Below are positions 1-10,074 of a stretch of 64,000 nt of DNA, piece by piece. The stretch covers positions 23,578,622-23,642,621 of the forward strand of contig JBBCBC010000001.1 in the NCBI GenBank assembly GCA_037126765.1, written 5' to 3'. The notes under the pieces are model-generated. The model ran no database searches. It was given only the letters and a program-made list of their open reading frames with translations, and had not been told where the DNA came from. The translations under genes and the position numbers were made by a program. This DNA is from Stenogyne calaminthoides (taxonomy: Eukaryota; Streptophyta; Magnoliopsida; Lamiales; Lamiaceae). Position 1 is the first letter of the stretch, and each line of letters starts with the position of its first letter.

Positions 1-996
1 TCGCTGTCGAACCTACAATTAGAACCACTTCCAACCTGCGAATCATGTTTGGAGGGTAAAATGACCAAGATGGCATTTGGAACCAAGGGGAATATAGCCA
101 CAGAAGTGTTGAATATCGTTCACACTGACGTGTGTGGTCCAATGTCAACTAAAGCTAGAGGTGGCTATGAGTATTTCGTGACTTTCATCGATGATTACTC
201 AAGGTTCGGGTACATTTTCCTCATGAAACACAAATCGAAAACCTTTGATAAATTCAAGGAGTTCAAAGCCGAAGTGGAGAATCATAGGGAACAGAGTATC
301 AAGTTTCTACGATCTGATCGTGGAGGCGAATACCTCAGCAATGAGTTTTTGAACTACCTGTCAGACGAGGGCATTGATTCCCAGTTGAATACACCCGGAA
401 CCCCTCAACAAAATGGGGTTGCAGAACGAAGAAACAGAACACTCTTAGAAATGGTCAGATCCATGATGAGTTATTCAGATCTACCCAAGTCGTTTTGGGG
501 TCATGCCTTGGAAACGGCGGCTTACGTTCTGAATCTGGTGCCATCCAAATCGGTTCCCAAAACCCCTAAAGAGTTGTGGACCGAGCGCAAGCCCAGTCTG
601 AGACATCTCAGGATTTGGGGGTGTCCGGCATACGTGCTAGACAAGAAAGCCGGTAAGTTGGATGCACGTTCGAAACTAAGGTTGTTTATAGGATATCCCA
701 TGGGAACGAAAGGGTGCATGTTCTATGGTCCTGAAGATCAAAAAGTGGTAATAAGTACGCACTTTAGATTTTTAGAAGAAGAATTTATGAACAATCGAAA
801 GCCCAGAAGTGAGATTACCTTAAATGAAATAAGAGGGAAAACTCCTATACCAACTGTGCAGGTTGATATACCAAGCATCACACCGACACAATCGGTACCT
901 CATCGTAGTGGGAGGGTTGTCCGACAACCTGAGAGATTCATGGGGATAGGAGAATCTTCAGATTTGATCCCCGGGGATAGTGAATCAGACCCCTAG
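1..996 (+). pseudogene. Copia-A pol: integrase part (5' end outside window)
   Basis: This is the integrase region of a Ty1/copia polyprotein; the reading frame is open from the window edge, so it starts upstream. Near the start, CESC is the second half of the HHCC zinc finger. The catalytic D,D-35-E triad is visible as HTDVCG (about base 120), SDRGGEY (about 315) and NGVAERRNR (about 415). Integrase joins the element cDNA to host DNA. The frame ends at a stop after GDSESDP (994-996), while the RT domain resumes only about 90 bases later, so the polyprotein is broken here. It belongs to plus-strand Copia-A, whose 3' LTR is 2657-2666 plus 24011-25855. The identification as copia integrase is secure; function is very unlikely. 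Confidence 0.9.
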
Positions 997-1650
997 TCCT
1001 ACAAGGAGGCGGTCCAAGATAAGAATTCAAAATCCTGGCAAACTGCGATGGAAGCTGAGATGGGCTCAATGGATCATAATTAGGTGTGGCTAATTGAACC
1101 CATTGGATGCAAGTGGGTCTACAAGAGGAAAAGAGGACCGGACGGGAAGGTGGAAACCTTCAAAGCTAAGCTTGTGGCAAAGGGATACACTCAGAAAGAG
1201 GGTATCGATTATGAAGAAACCTTTTCGCCTGTAGCCATGCTTAAGTCCATCCGTATTCTCTTGGCAATAGCTGCGCATCTAGATTTTGAGATCTGACAAA
1301 TGGATGTCAAGACAGCTTTCCTTAACGGGAGTCTTGACGAGGAAATCTATATGCAACAGCCCGAAGGTTTCATCGTAAAGGCCAAGAACACCTTGTGTGC
1401 AAGATGAGGAAGTCCATTTATGGACTGAAGCAAGCATCTCGGGCTTGGAACCATTGTTTTGATCATGTAATCAAATCTTATGGGTTTGATCAAAACGATT
1501 TCGAGAGTTGTGTTTATAGGAAGTGTGACGGAACTGCATTGGTATTCCTAGTACTATACGTAGACGATACTCTGCTCATCGGAAATGATGTAAAGGTTTT
1601 GTCAGATGTAAGGGTATGGCTGTCAAAACAGTTTGATATGAGGACTTAGG
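997..1650 (+). pseudogene. Copia-A pol: reverse transcriptase part
   Basis: This is the N-terminal and central part of a Ty1/copia reverse transcriptase. The hallmarks are KWVYKRKRGPDG, LVAKGYTQKEGIDYEETFSPVA, MDVKTAFLNGSLDEEIYM, IYGLKQASRAWN and the catalytic LYVDDTLLIGND (about 1555-1590). Several lesions are visible: a stop before VWLIEP (about 1081), a stop between DFEI and QMDVK (about 1294), a frame change before the GLKQAS motif (about 1380-1400), and a stop after QFDMRT (1647-1649). The domain order integrase, RT, RNase H is that of copia. It is a dead copy; the protein family is certain. Confidence 0.88.
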
Positions 1651-2541
1651 GGAAGCCGGTCATATTCTTGGGATCAAGATCACTCGAGATCGAAAGAAAA
1701 GAATGATCGGTCTATCGCAAGCTTCATACATAGATACCGTTTTGAAGCATTTCAACATGCAAGATTCCAAGAAGGCTTTTGTACCTTTCAGGCACGAAAT
1801 CCATCTATCGAAAGACATGTGCCCTAAGACACAAAGGGATATAGATGACATGAGAGGCATTCCTTATGCGTCGGCAGTAGGAAGGCTCATGTATGCAATG
1901 TTGTGTACGAGACCAGATATCTGTTACACCGTAGGCATGGTAGCGAGATATCAGAGTAATGTCGAAATCAACATTGGACTGCTGTTAAGAACATTCTGAA
2001 GTATCTGAAAAGAACTCGAGATAGAATGATGGTTTATCAGTTAGACAGTTTATTTCCAGAGGGATACACGGACTCGGATTTCCAATCAGACCTAGATTCC
2101 AGAAAATCTACCTCGGGTAGTGTGTTTTGTCTGGGGGGAGGAGCTGTAACATGGAGAAGCGTTAAGCAGAAATGCATCGCCGATTCTACCATGGAAGTCG
2201 AATATGTAGCTGCTTGTGAAGCAGCGAAAGAAGCGGTGTGGCTCAAGAACTTCCTAGTGCACTTGGACGTTGTTCCGAATTTTTGCAGCACCATCACAGT
2301 CTTTTGTGATAATGCCGGAGCAGTTGCAAATTAAAGGGAACCGAGAGCCCACAAGGCCAGCAAACACATTGAAAGGAAATACCATCTTATACGAGAAATC
2401 GTTAAGAGAGGAGATATAGATGTGGTAAAGATCGCGTCTGAAGACAACCTAGCTGATCCATTCACAAAGGGTCTGCCTCAGTTAACATTCGAGAGACATG
2501 TGGAAGGAATGGGTGTCAAGAGCTTTGCCAATCTGCTTTGA
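1651..2541 (+). pseudogene. Copia-A pol: RT C-terminus and RNase H
   Basis: This is the C-terminal part of the Copia-A polyprotein, in at least three reading-frame pieces. The first holds IGLSQASYIDTVLKHFNM and MCPKTQRDIDDMRGIPYASAVGRLMY, typical of the RT thumb and connection region. The second holds the RNase H signatures YTDSDFQSDLDSRKSTSG and MEVEYVAACEAAKEAVWL and the CDNAGA motif. The third has HIERKYHLIREIVKRGD and LADPFTKGL, then a terminal stop at 2539-2541. Frame changes fall near 1975-2025 and a stop near 2331. RNase H removes the RNA template during reverse transcription. The end of pol lies two bases before the polypurine tract, as expected for copia. Confidence 0.87.
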
Positions 2542-2656
2542 GTATAAGTGGGAGAAATGTTATTAGGTTGATGTAGGTGACATTAGATGTCACCGAGTAA
2601 TACATCAGACATGTTGTGGTATACTTAAAGGCAGACTTTGAGTATAAGTGGGAGAT
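2536..2656 (+). other. Copia-A polypurine tract, present twice 100 bp apart
   Basis: The 20-base string ctttgagtataagtgggaga occurs at 2536-2555 and again at 2636-2655, exactly 100 bases later. A purine-rich AGTGGGAGA next to the 3' LTR is the plus-strand primer of copia elements, so the second copy is presumably the working one, touching the LTR at 2657. Between them lies a perfect 8-bp stem with a 3-base loop at 2576-2594. Confidence 0.7.
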
Positions 2657-2666
2657 TATTGGGGTT
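2657..2666 (+). repeat. First 10 bases of Copia-A 3' LTR
   Basis: The LTR starts TATTGGGGTT, apparently a mutated TGTTGGG start, and is cut by Sire-B. It resumes at 24011. The last five bases, GGGTT (2662-2666), are repeated at 24011-24015 and form the Sire-B target-site duplication. The LTR ends at 25855 with ATCCCAACA, a near inverted repeat of this start. Confidence 0.75.
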
Positions 2667-4584
2667 TGTTGGTCCCGGTGCTAACGAGTCTCACACGTGT
2701 ATGGGGGGAATACACGTGTTCAGTGATTTTTAAAACTTTTTCTTCACTGAGGTCAAATGGGTCAGGTTATCCTGATAATTTTGCCCTGAGAAGCACGGAT
2801 TGCCCTGAGTCAAAGTCTACTGAGACAATGATCCTGAGCTGCTTTCAGAAGTTTCAGATTAGCCCAACTGATCCTGAATTTATCACAGATCCTGAGGAGC
2901 TTGGATCAGATAATTATCTTACTGAACACTCAGTAGAGTTAGTTCAGTTTGGTAACTATCTGTTCTAGCTACTCAAGTGTGCGGAATGGTTGGCCCTAAG
3001 TTTATACTCGTTTTAGCTTTGCTGAAAATCTTCTTCCTTTAATAAAACAGTGATTAAGGCTGTGACCAATTTTATGCAGTTCAGTGGATTTGTTCCAACT
3101 GAATATTAGTAATATCAGCTTTCAGTAAAAATCATGCAACAGATAAAATGCAGTACAAAAAGCAAACAACACAGCAATTATAGTGGTTCAGAGACTCAAG
3201 CTCCTACATCCACTCTCTCTGATCTTCAGAGAAATTCCTTAACCACTTCCTAAAGCTTTTAGGCAAACTCACTGTAGCTTACTCACTTTTCTACCTTGAG
3301 TTTTCTGGCTGACTCACTGCAGCTTACTAACTCAAACACACACAAGTGTTCAGACTACCACGAGTACCTTACTAACTTCTTCTCTAGAGTTTTCTGGCTA
3401 ACTCACTGTAGCTTACTTGCTCTTTACAATTCTTACTCACCAATAAATCACACACAAACTACCTTAACAAAGGGTTTGGGTTTTGGGTTGGTTTCCAACT
3501 AGGGTGAGATATCCTTTACAATAAGAACAAATGCAAAGGCTAGGATATCTCTACTAAGCTTTGGATATTTCTTATCAATCTAGGCTTAGTGAATGAGCTC
3601 TCTCCAATGTGAAACACTTGGGAAATTCTAGGGTTTTCGAGTGCTTCAATTTGCAATAATACGAATGAGCTCTTGAGTTGCTTGAAATTTCCTGTGACCT
3701 CTCAATGTAGAAGGTCACTGGTATTTATAGGCAACCTTCAACAAGGTTACTCTTGAAAGACTATCCATTTGAGGAGATAGTATCAAGGGTTTCCTCTTCT
3801 GGTGTTTGATGAACGGCTATATTTAGGGTTTGAACACTCCCTTGCATGTTTTAGAAAATATACAGCCATGTAGCCAATCACCAATTTTTGCAGTCTGGAA
3901 CTTAGTACTACTGACATAATTCAGGGTCATGTCGCTTTCAGTGTCAGTAAAGTACAGTGTTGTCTTCTTCTGATTGGTTCTTGTCTTTAGTGAATGTAGA
4001 CAAACAAAACGACTCTTTTGGGTCAATTTCTCTGAATGAGACATCCTTAAACAACACCTAGAATTAGTTCCTTTTGTCTGCACTTGAATGTTTTGGGCAA
4101 TATCTACTTTTCTGAACTTGTATGTTTTCCTCAGTTTTGTATAAATTCAGATAGATATTTCTTTAGTGCCTCTGAACATTCAGGTCTTTCTGAGTCTTCA
4201 GTAACTTACTGAGTCTTCAGTAACTTACTGAGTCTTCAGTAACTTAGTATCTTCTGAACATTTATTCAGTTTCTTCTGAATCATTATGATTTATCTGAGT
4301 CCTTTAACATCTTCAAGAACTTACTGAGTCTTTCAGTTCTTCTGTCTCTTCTGAATCTTCAGTTCTACTGATTCTTCAATTACTCAGTATCTCCTGAGTC
4401 TTCAGTTCTTCAGTATCTTCAAAATCTAACATGATCTATATCTGCTGACTATACATGGTGCAGATAACTTCCTGAACAATCTATACTGAAACCTGACTCA
4501 GTTTATCAAGATTATCCTGAACATGTCATACTCAGGGGTTTTAGGATCTAATCAAAACTTCTTTATTAAATTCATCTCCCAACA
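2667..4584 (-). repeat. Sire-B 3' LTR
   Basis: This 1918-bp LTR begins TGTTGGTCCCGG and ends CTCCCAACA on the plus strand. It matches 22092-24010 nearly base for base. On the minus strand a TATA-like CTATAAATACC lies at about 3720-3730. The two LTRs differ mainly in short tandem repeats: the unit actgagtcttcagtaactt occurs three times at about 4195-4250 here but once in the other LTR. The segment holds no gene. Confidence 0.92.
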
Positions 4585-4607
4585 ATTTCCCCCTTTTTGA
4601 TGATGCC
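4585..4607 (-). other. Sire-B polypurine tract
   Basis: On the minus strand this reads GGCATCATC followed by AAAAAGGGGGAAAT, directly against the 3' LTR. This is the sirevirus-type primer for plus-strand DNA synthesis. Elements D and H carry the same motif. Confidence 0.85.
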
Positions 4608-4845
4608 AAAACCATCTTGTTACATTTGAGAAAACTTATCCTATACTCAGGTTTCAGTTATCTAAAAAAAAAAACTCCCAACAATTTAATATGACATATC
4701 AAAGTAAATAATAGACATGTAATAAGATAATGAGATATTATCTTTGAGTGCAGAAGATAAACTTTTCATTGATCAGTTAGAAAGACATTACAGTTTACAA
4801 TGAAAAACTAAATAAAAAAGACATAAGCATAAAGATTACAAATCT

Positions 4846-6259
4846 TCAGTCTTCTTCAATCTCATCTTCTGGAACATCTAAATTGAACATCCCAAAGTAT
4901 CTCTTCTTCAGTTCATCTCTCTCTTTGATAATATCAGGGTTGTTTCCTGTCAGTCCAAGCTGATTGGCATACTGAGCAATTTCTTGAGAAATGATAGATT
5001 CATTTACAAGGTTATTCTCAAACCTAGGAGCTGGATACATATATGGCCCTGGAGCTACAATCTGAGTATTGTCTTTATCTGCTAGATTGATCCACTTCTG
5101 CAGATACTCAGGGTAGAAGGTCAACAAATATTCAATGAAAGCTTCATTCCTGTCTGAGCTGCTCCCTCTCCATTCTCTCAGTATCTCATAATAGAACCAG
5201 AAGGTTCTCTTGATTTCCTCCCATGCATCATTTATCTGCAATGGTATCCATTTATCAATGTGCGGCCATTTGTAGGTCTTCTCAGTGCCTCTTCTCTTGC
5301 CAATGAACTTCTTGAAACCACCCCTTCTCTTCTGTTCTTCTTCTTTCTTCTTTCTGATCAGAGGAGCACCAGATACTAAAGCAGTAGTTCTTTTCTCCTT
5401 TTCAACCTGCAGGACCTTCAGAATCTTCTTGGTATCAAAAGTCTCTGGTTGAGTTTCAGTTTCCTTTTCTGGTTCTTCATCTGATTCTTCAAATTCCATA
5501 ATCAGCTTCCTCTGAGTAGGTTTAGCTACCTTCGCTCTTTTCTTCTTTTAAGTTTTAACAAAGGCAACTGTTTTCTCTTTTCTGATCTGGCTTGTTCTTC
5601 TCCTGCCTTGCTTGTTTCAACCATCCTTCTATCACTCATTTTCTCAGTAATTACTTCCTCAGTGATCTAATCATTTGTTTGAGTGAAGGTAGGTTTCTCA
5701 GCTTCTGCAAACTTCAGTTTCTCAGTGGCTTCAATCTCACTCAAGGCATCCAAAATTTTCTTTCCTTCAGCTTCTTTTTGAGCCTTTCTCTCCAAGGTTT
5801 GTGCCAACAACTCACGTAATTTGCCACCAGGCCTTTCCCCCCTTTTGGCACCATACCTTGGGAGTAGTTGAGTCAGTGCAGTATCCATATAGTATTGCTC
5901 TTTGCCTATACTGCGCACTGCCCTGCCAACTGATCATGCTCATCTTCTAGCCTCATCATGTAGTTTTTGGCCATTGCGAACTCATCCGAAAGAGGAGCAA
6001 ACTACTTTGAGAAGACATCATGCATCATCTCTGTCATCTTGGTCATGAGCAGAGAGCCCATTTCCTCAACAGATGTTTTGATCATCAGATCATTCTTCTC
6101 AATCAGCTTGGCTTCAAGATAGGCAGTTATTTCTTGATACATCTGCTTCATGTTGGCATTAAGCTCTGTATGTACTCCATCAATCTTTCCATCTAATGTA
6201 GCTAATTTACCTGATAGAGTTGTTTGAAGCATATCAGATGATGAACTCAGATTCTCCAT
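4846..6259 (-). pseudogene. Sire-B extra ORF after pol, C-terminal part
   Basis: This is the C-terminal half of the long extra ORF that sireviruses carry between pol and the 3' LTR, often called envelope-like. The last open piece (5499-4846, 217 residues) is highly charged: an acidic start (MEFEESDEEPEKETE), a basic centre (RRGGFKKFIGKRR), then WPHIDKWIPLQ and an acidic end (DVPEDEIEED). Upstream pieces at 5918-5667 and 6259-6002 look like coiled coil, rich in E, K, L and A, with LSSSSDMLQTTL near the insertion point. A stop after TQTND, another near 5545 and a stop after MMHDVFSK break the frame. No signal peptide or clear membrane span was seen. Element D (6260-11800) separates this part from the N-terminal half; the frame is the same on both sides of D. 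Confidence 0.72.
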
Positions 6260-8000
6260 TGAAGGTCCCGATTTGAAAAACATTTTGCGCGTGCGGAAGC
6301 AAACTATGTCATGTGATGCATATAAAACAGGGGAGAGGAATGGTGATACCAAATTTTTCGCTTTTAAGAACATGTGTGTTGTTTTGCTTGTAATCGAATG
6401 CATATGGCAAGTAAGAACATAAAGCAGTAAATGCACACAAGATTTTATAGTGGTTTAGACGAAACCCATCCTACGTCCACTCTTCCCTTAACACAGGGGC
6501 ACCTACTTAACCAACTTAACCAACGAGACTTATCACCCTCACGGGATCGCCTATAGATGTTTACCGAGTTCACACTCAAACGGGACTTATCTCCCTCATG
6601 GGATCGCCTATAGATGTTTACCGAGTTCACACTCAAACAGGACTTATCTCCCTCACGGGATCGCCTATAGATGTTTACCGAGTTCACACTCACCTACAAA
6701 CTTAACCTAACTCAAACTATTTTGGGTAAAGGTTTGTTTGGTTTCCAACTAGGTTGAGATTTTCCCTTACATTTGTTTAGACTCAATGCTAAGGATGAAA
6801 AAATCTCTCTAAGCTTAGGATATAGCATTTGTGCTTAGATCTAGGGAAGAACACTCTTGAATATATGCGTGTATTTCTTGCTCTGTGTTCTATGGTGGAG
6901 ATGCTCGATGATTTGGCTCTATAGTTGTGTTGAATGCCTTAGCCGTGCTACGATCAGGCCATATTTCAGGACTCGCATCATCTGGCACACGACCTTGGCT
7001 AAGAACTGCTGGAACCCATATCTTCTTAGCTCTGTAGCATCGTTTGCTACATTCTCCACACTCTTCCTCTTTTGATAATGAAGGAAGAACTTGTATTTAT
7101 AGTGTGGATTTGAATGTTACCGTTGGAGAGAATCACATTCAAATCCATACTACTCTGTAGCTTTTTGCAGCTTTTTCAGGCTTGTCGTCTTCCTCTCATT
7201 GGTCCACGTCAGCTGAATCTAACAGCTATATTCTTCATTTTCTTCTGAGTCTCTAACGGCTATATTCATCAGGATCTTCTGAGTCTCGGGATCTTCAGTT
7301 CTATCTGAGCCTTCAGGTTATCTGAGCCTTCAGGTCGATCTAAGCCTTGAGTTATCGAGCCTTGAGTTATCCCCCGAGCCTCGGAGTTACTCGGCGTTCT
7401 TGATTGGCGGACTTCTCTTGGCCGGACCTTATACGTCCGGGCATCTTGACACTTAAACTTCTTGAGTTCGGTTCTTACGACTTCGGACATCCCCCCTCGG
7501 TCACATTGACTCGAGCTATCGATTTCTTCTTATACGTCGACCCATTTCGGTGATCGGATCAACATATCTTCGGGATCATCTCGGGATAGCATCGGGTCAT
7601 ACATGTCGAGTTAGCATATCGAGTTATCATATCGATCTCGATCACGTTTGATCTCGATCAGTCTCATCTGCTCCTCTTCTTCATATTCGATCTCGATCAT
7701 ATGTCCGATCTTGATCGATCTCATCTCGCTTCATCTTCGATCCGCAACCTTCTCTTCGATTTCTTTGGCTTTAGCTTTTCTTCACATCCGATTTGCCTGA
7801 CTCATCGGGTTGACTCGAACTCATCTAACTCATCTGATCTCGATCAGTCTCGTCTGAACTCGATCATCTTCTTCTGTTTTCATGAGTTCCCCCTCAAGTT
7901 TTTCTCTCGTTCCCCCCTAACTTGTTATTTGTAGATTAACTTGAATAACACAAGTTAATAATGTTTTGGCATAAATTATCAAAAATAAAATATCCCAACA
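6260..8000 (-). repeat. Element D, LTR 1 (3' LTR)
   Basis: This 1741-bp LTR begins TGAAGGTCCCG and ends TATCCCAACA. It contains three near-identical tandem units of about 60 bp at 6525-6690 (cgggacttatctccctca type). On the minus strand a TATA-like CACTATAAATACAAG lies at about 7090-7105. From about 7280 to 7760 its sequence differs from LTR 3 in a systematic way, with CTGA/TCAG replaced by CGA/TCG. It holds no gene. Confidence 0.88.
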
Positions 8001-8313
8001 ATTTCCCCCTTTTTGATAATGACGCCAAAACATTTAAAATATATGCACTTATTTATTTTAAAATAGATCAGTTCAGGTGGTCACTTTGAAATCAGTGAAC
8101 CTTTTGAACTCCTGCTTTGATACCAATTGATGGTATCAGTACAAATGTTCACATTGGAAAACAGTGACCTTTTGAACTACCTGCTCTGATACCAATTGAA
8201 GGTATCAGTACAGATGTTCACATTGAAAAGCAGTGACCTTTTGAACTACCCGCTCTGATACCTGTTCACATTGAAAAACAGTGACCTTTTGAACTACCCG
8301 CTCTGATACCAAT
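8001..8313 (-). other. Element D, interior 1 with polypurine tract and four PBS-like motifs
   Basis: This 313-bp non-coding interior starts with the polypurine tract (atttccccctttttgataatg on the plus strand, 8001-8021). It then carries the primer-binding motif four times: 8114-8125, 8183-8194, 8252-8262 and 8300-8311 (gctctgatacca or close variants). The repeats are spaced 69, 69 and 48 bases apart and include the flanking words ttcacattgaaaa and cagtgaccttttgaact. Only the last copy touches the LTR as a working primer site should. Confidence 0.85.
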
Positions 8314-9933
8314 TGATGGTCCCGATTTTAAAAAACATTTTGTGCTTGCGGAAGCAAACTATGTCATGTGATGCATATAAAACAGGGGTGAGGGTAGAGT
8401 GATTCCAAATTTTCCGCTTTTAAGAACGATGTGTGTTGTTTTGCTTATAATCGAATGCATATGGCAAGTAAGAACATAAAGCAGTAAAGAACACACGATT
8501 TTATAGTGGTTCGGACGAAACCCGCCCTACAGCCACTCTTCCCTTAACACAGGGGCAACTTTAACCGAACTTAACCTGCGGGACTTATCACCCTCATGGG
8601 ATCGCCGATAGATGTTTACCGAGTTCGCACTCAAACGGGACTTATCACCCTCATGGGATCGCCTATAGATGTTTGTCGAGTTCACACTCAAACGGGACTT
8701 ATCACCCTCACGGGATCGCCTACACTCAACCGAACCCAGAAATCAGAAACTAGAATCCCTAGTCTGAAATCTTGCGGTGACAAACTTAACCTAACTTTGA
8801 GTTTGGGTAAAGAATGTTTGTTTTCCAACTAGGTTGAGATTTTCCCTTACATTTGTTTAGCCTCAATGCTAAGGATGAAAAAATCACTCTAAGCTTAGGA
8901 TATTACATTTGTGCTTAGATCTAGGGTAGAGCACTCTTGAATATATGCGTGTATTTCTTGCTCTGTGTTCTATGGAGGAAATGCTAGATGATTTGGCTCT
9001 GTAGCTTCAATGGTGTTTTCACGCATTTCGCACTCTTCCACCCTTGATAATGAAGGAAGAACTTGTATTTATAGTGTGGATTTGAATGTTACCGTTGGAG
9101 AGAATCACATCAAATCCATACTACTCTGTAGCTTTTTGCAGCTTTTTCAGTCTTGTCGTCTTCCTCTCATTGGTCCACATCAATTTGAATCTACTTGGCT
9201 ATATTCTTGATTTCTTACGAGTCTCGGGATCTTGATTCTATCGAGCCTTGAGTTATCTGAGCCTTGAGTTTTTACGAGACTTGAGTTTTTTACGAGCCTT
9301 GAGTTATCTCCCGAGCTCGGTGTTCTTGATGACATCTTGAGTCTTGATTCTTTTAGTTCTATCGAGTCTCGAGTTTTCTTGATTCAATGAGACTTCTCTT
9401 GGCGGACCATATACGTCGGGCATCTTGACACTCGAGCTATCGATTTCTTCTTTATACGTCGATCGTCGGCTCGTGATCAGATCATCATATCTTTAGTTCA
9501 CCATCTCAGGATAGCATCAGGTCATCTGTATCAGGTTAGCATATCAGTTTATCATATCTGATCTCGATCACGTCTGATCTCGATCAGTCTCATCTGCTCC
9601 TCTTCATATCTGATCTCGATCACGTCTGATCTTGATCAATCTCATCTGCCCATCTTCTGATCTGCAACCTTTTCTTCTGATTTGCTGGCTTTAGCTTTTC
9701 TTCACATCTGATTTGCACAACTCATCAGTTAACTCTAGAACTCATCTAACTCATCTGATCTCGATCAGTCTCGTCTACAGCCTCGTGTGAACTCGATCAT
9801 CTTCTTCTGATTTCATGAGTTCCCCCTCAATTTGTTCTCTCGTTCCCCCTAAACTTGTTATCTGTAAATTAGCTTGAATAACACAAGTTAATAATGTTTT
9901 GTCATAAATTATCAAAACTAAAATATCCCAACA
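8314..9933 (-). repeat. Element D, LTR 2 (middle)
   Basis: This 1620-bp LTR begins TGATGGTCCCG and ends TATCCCAACA. It is homologous to LTR 1 and LTR 3, with smaller indels. Its tandem units of about 60 bp lie at about 8580-8720. CGA/TCG-type changes are seen near 9220-9500, whereas 9500-9660 keeps the CTGA/TCAG form. It holds no gene. Confidence 0.88.
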
Positions 9934-10074
9934 ATTTCCCCCTTTTTGATAATGACGCCAAAACATTTTAAATATATGCACTTATACAGAGATCGGGTTT
10001 TTGTTTTAAAAATAGATCAGCTCAGGCGATCACATTGAAAAGGTGATCTTTTGAGAACCTGCTCTGATACGAAT
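9934..10074 (-). other. Element D, interior 2
   Basis: This 141-bp interior has the polypurine tract at 9934-9954 and one primer-binding motif (gctctgatac, 10061-10070) against LTR 3. It lacks the repeated primer-site units of interior 1. It is non-coding. Confidence 0.85.

Noticed and set aside
4846..5499. Host gene encoding a charged 217-residue protein.
   Set aside because: It lies between pol and the 3' LTR of Sire-B in the same orientation and continues the extra ORF.
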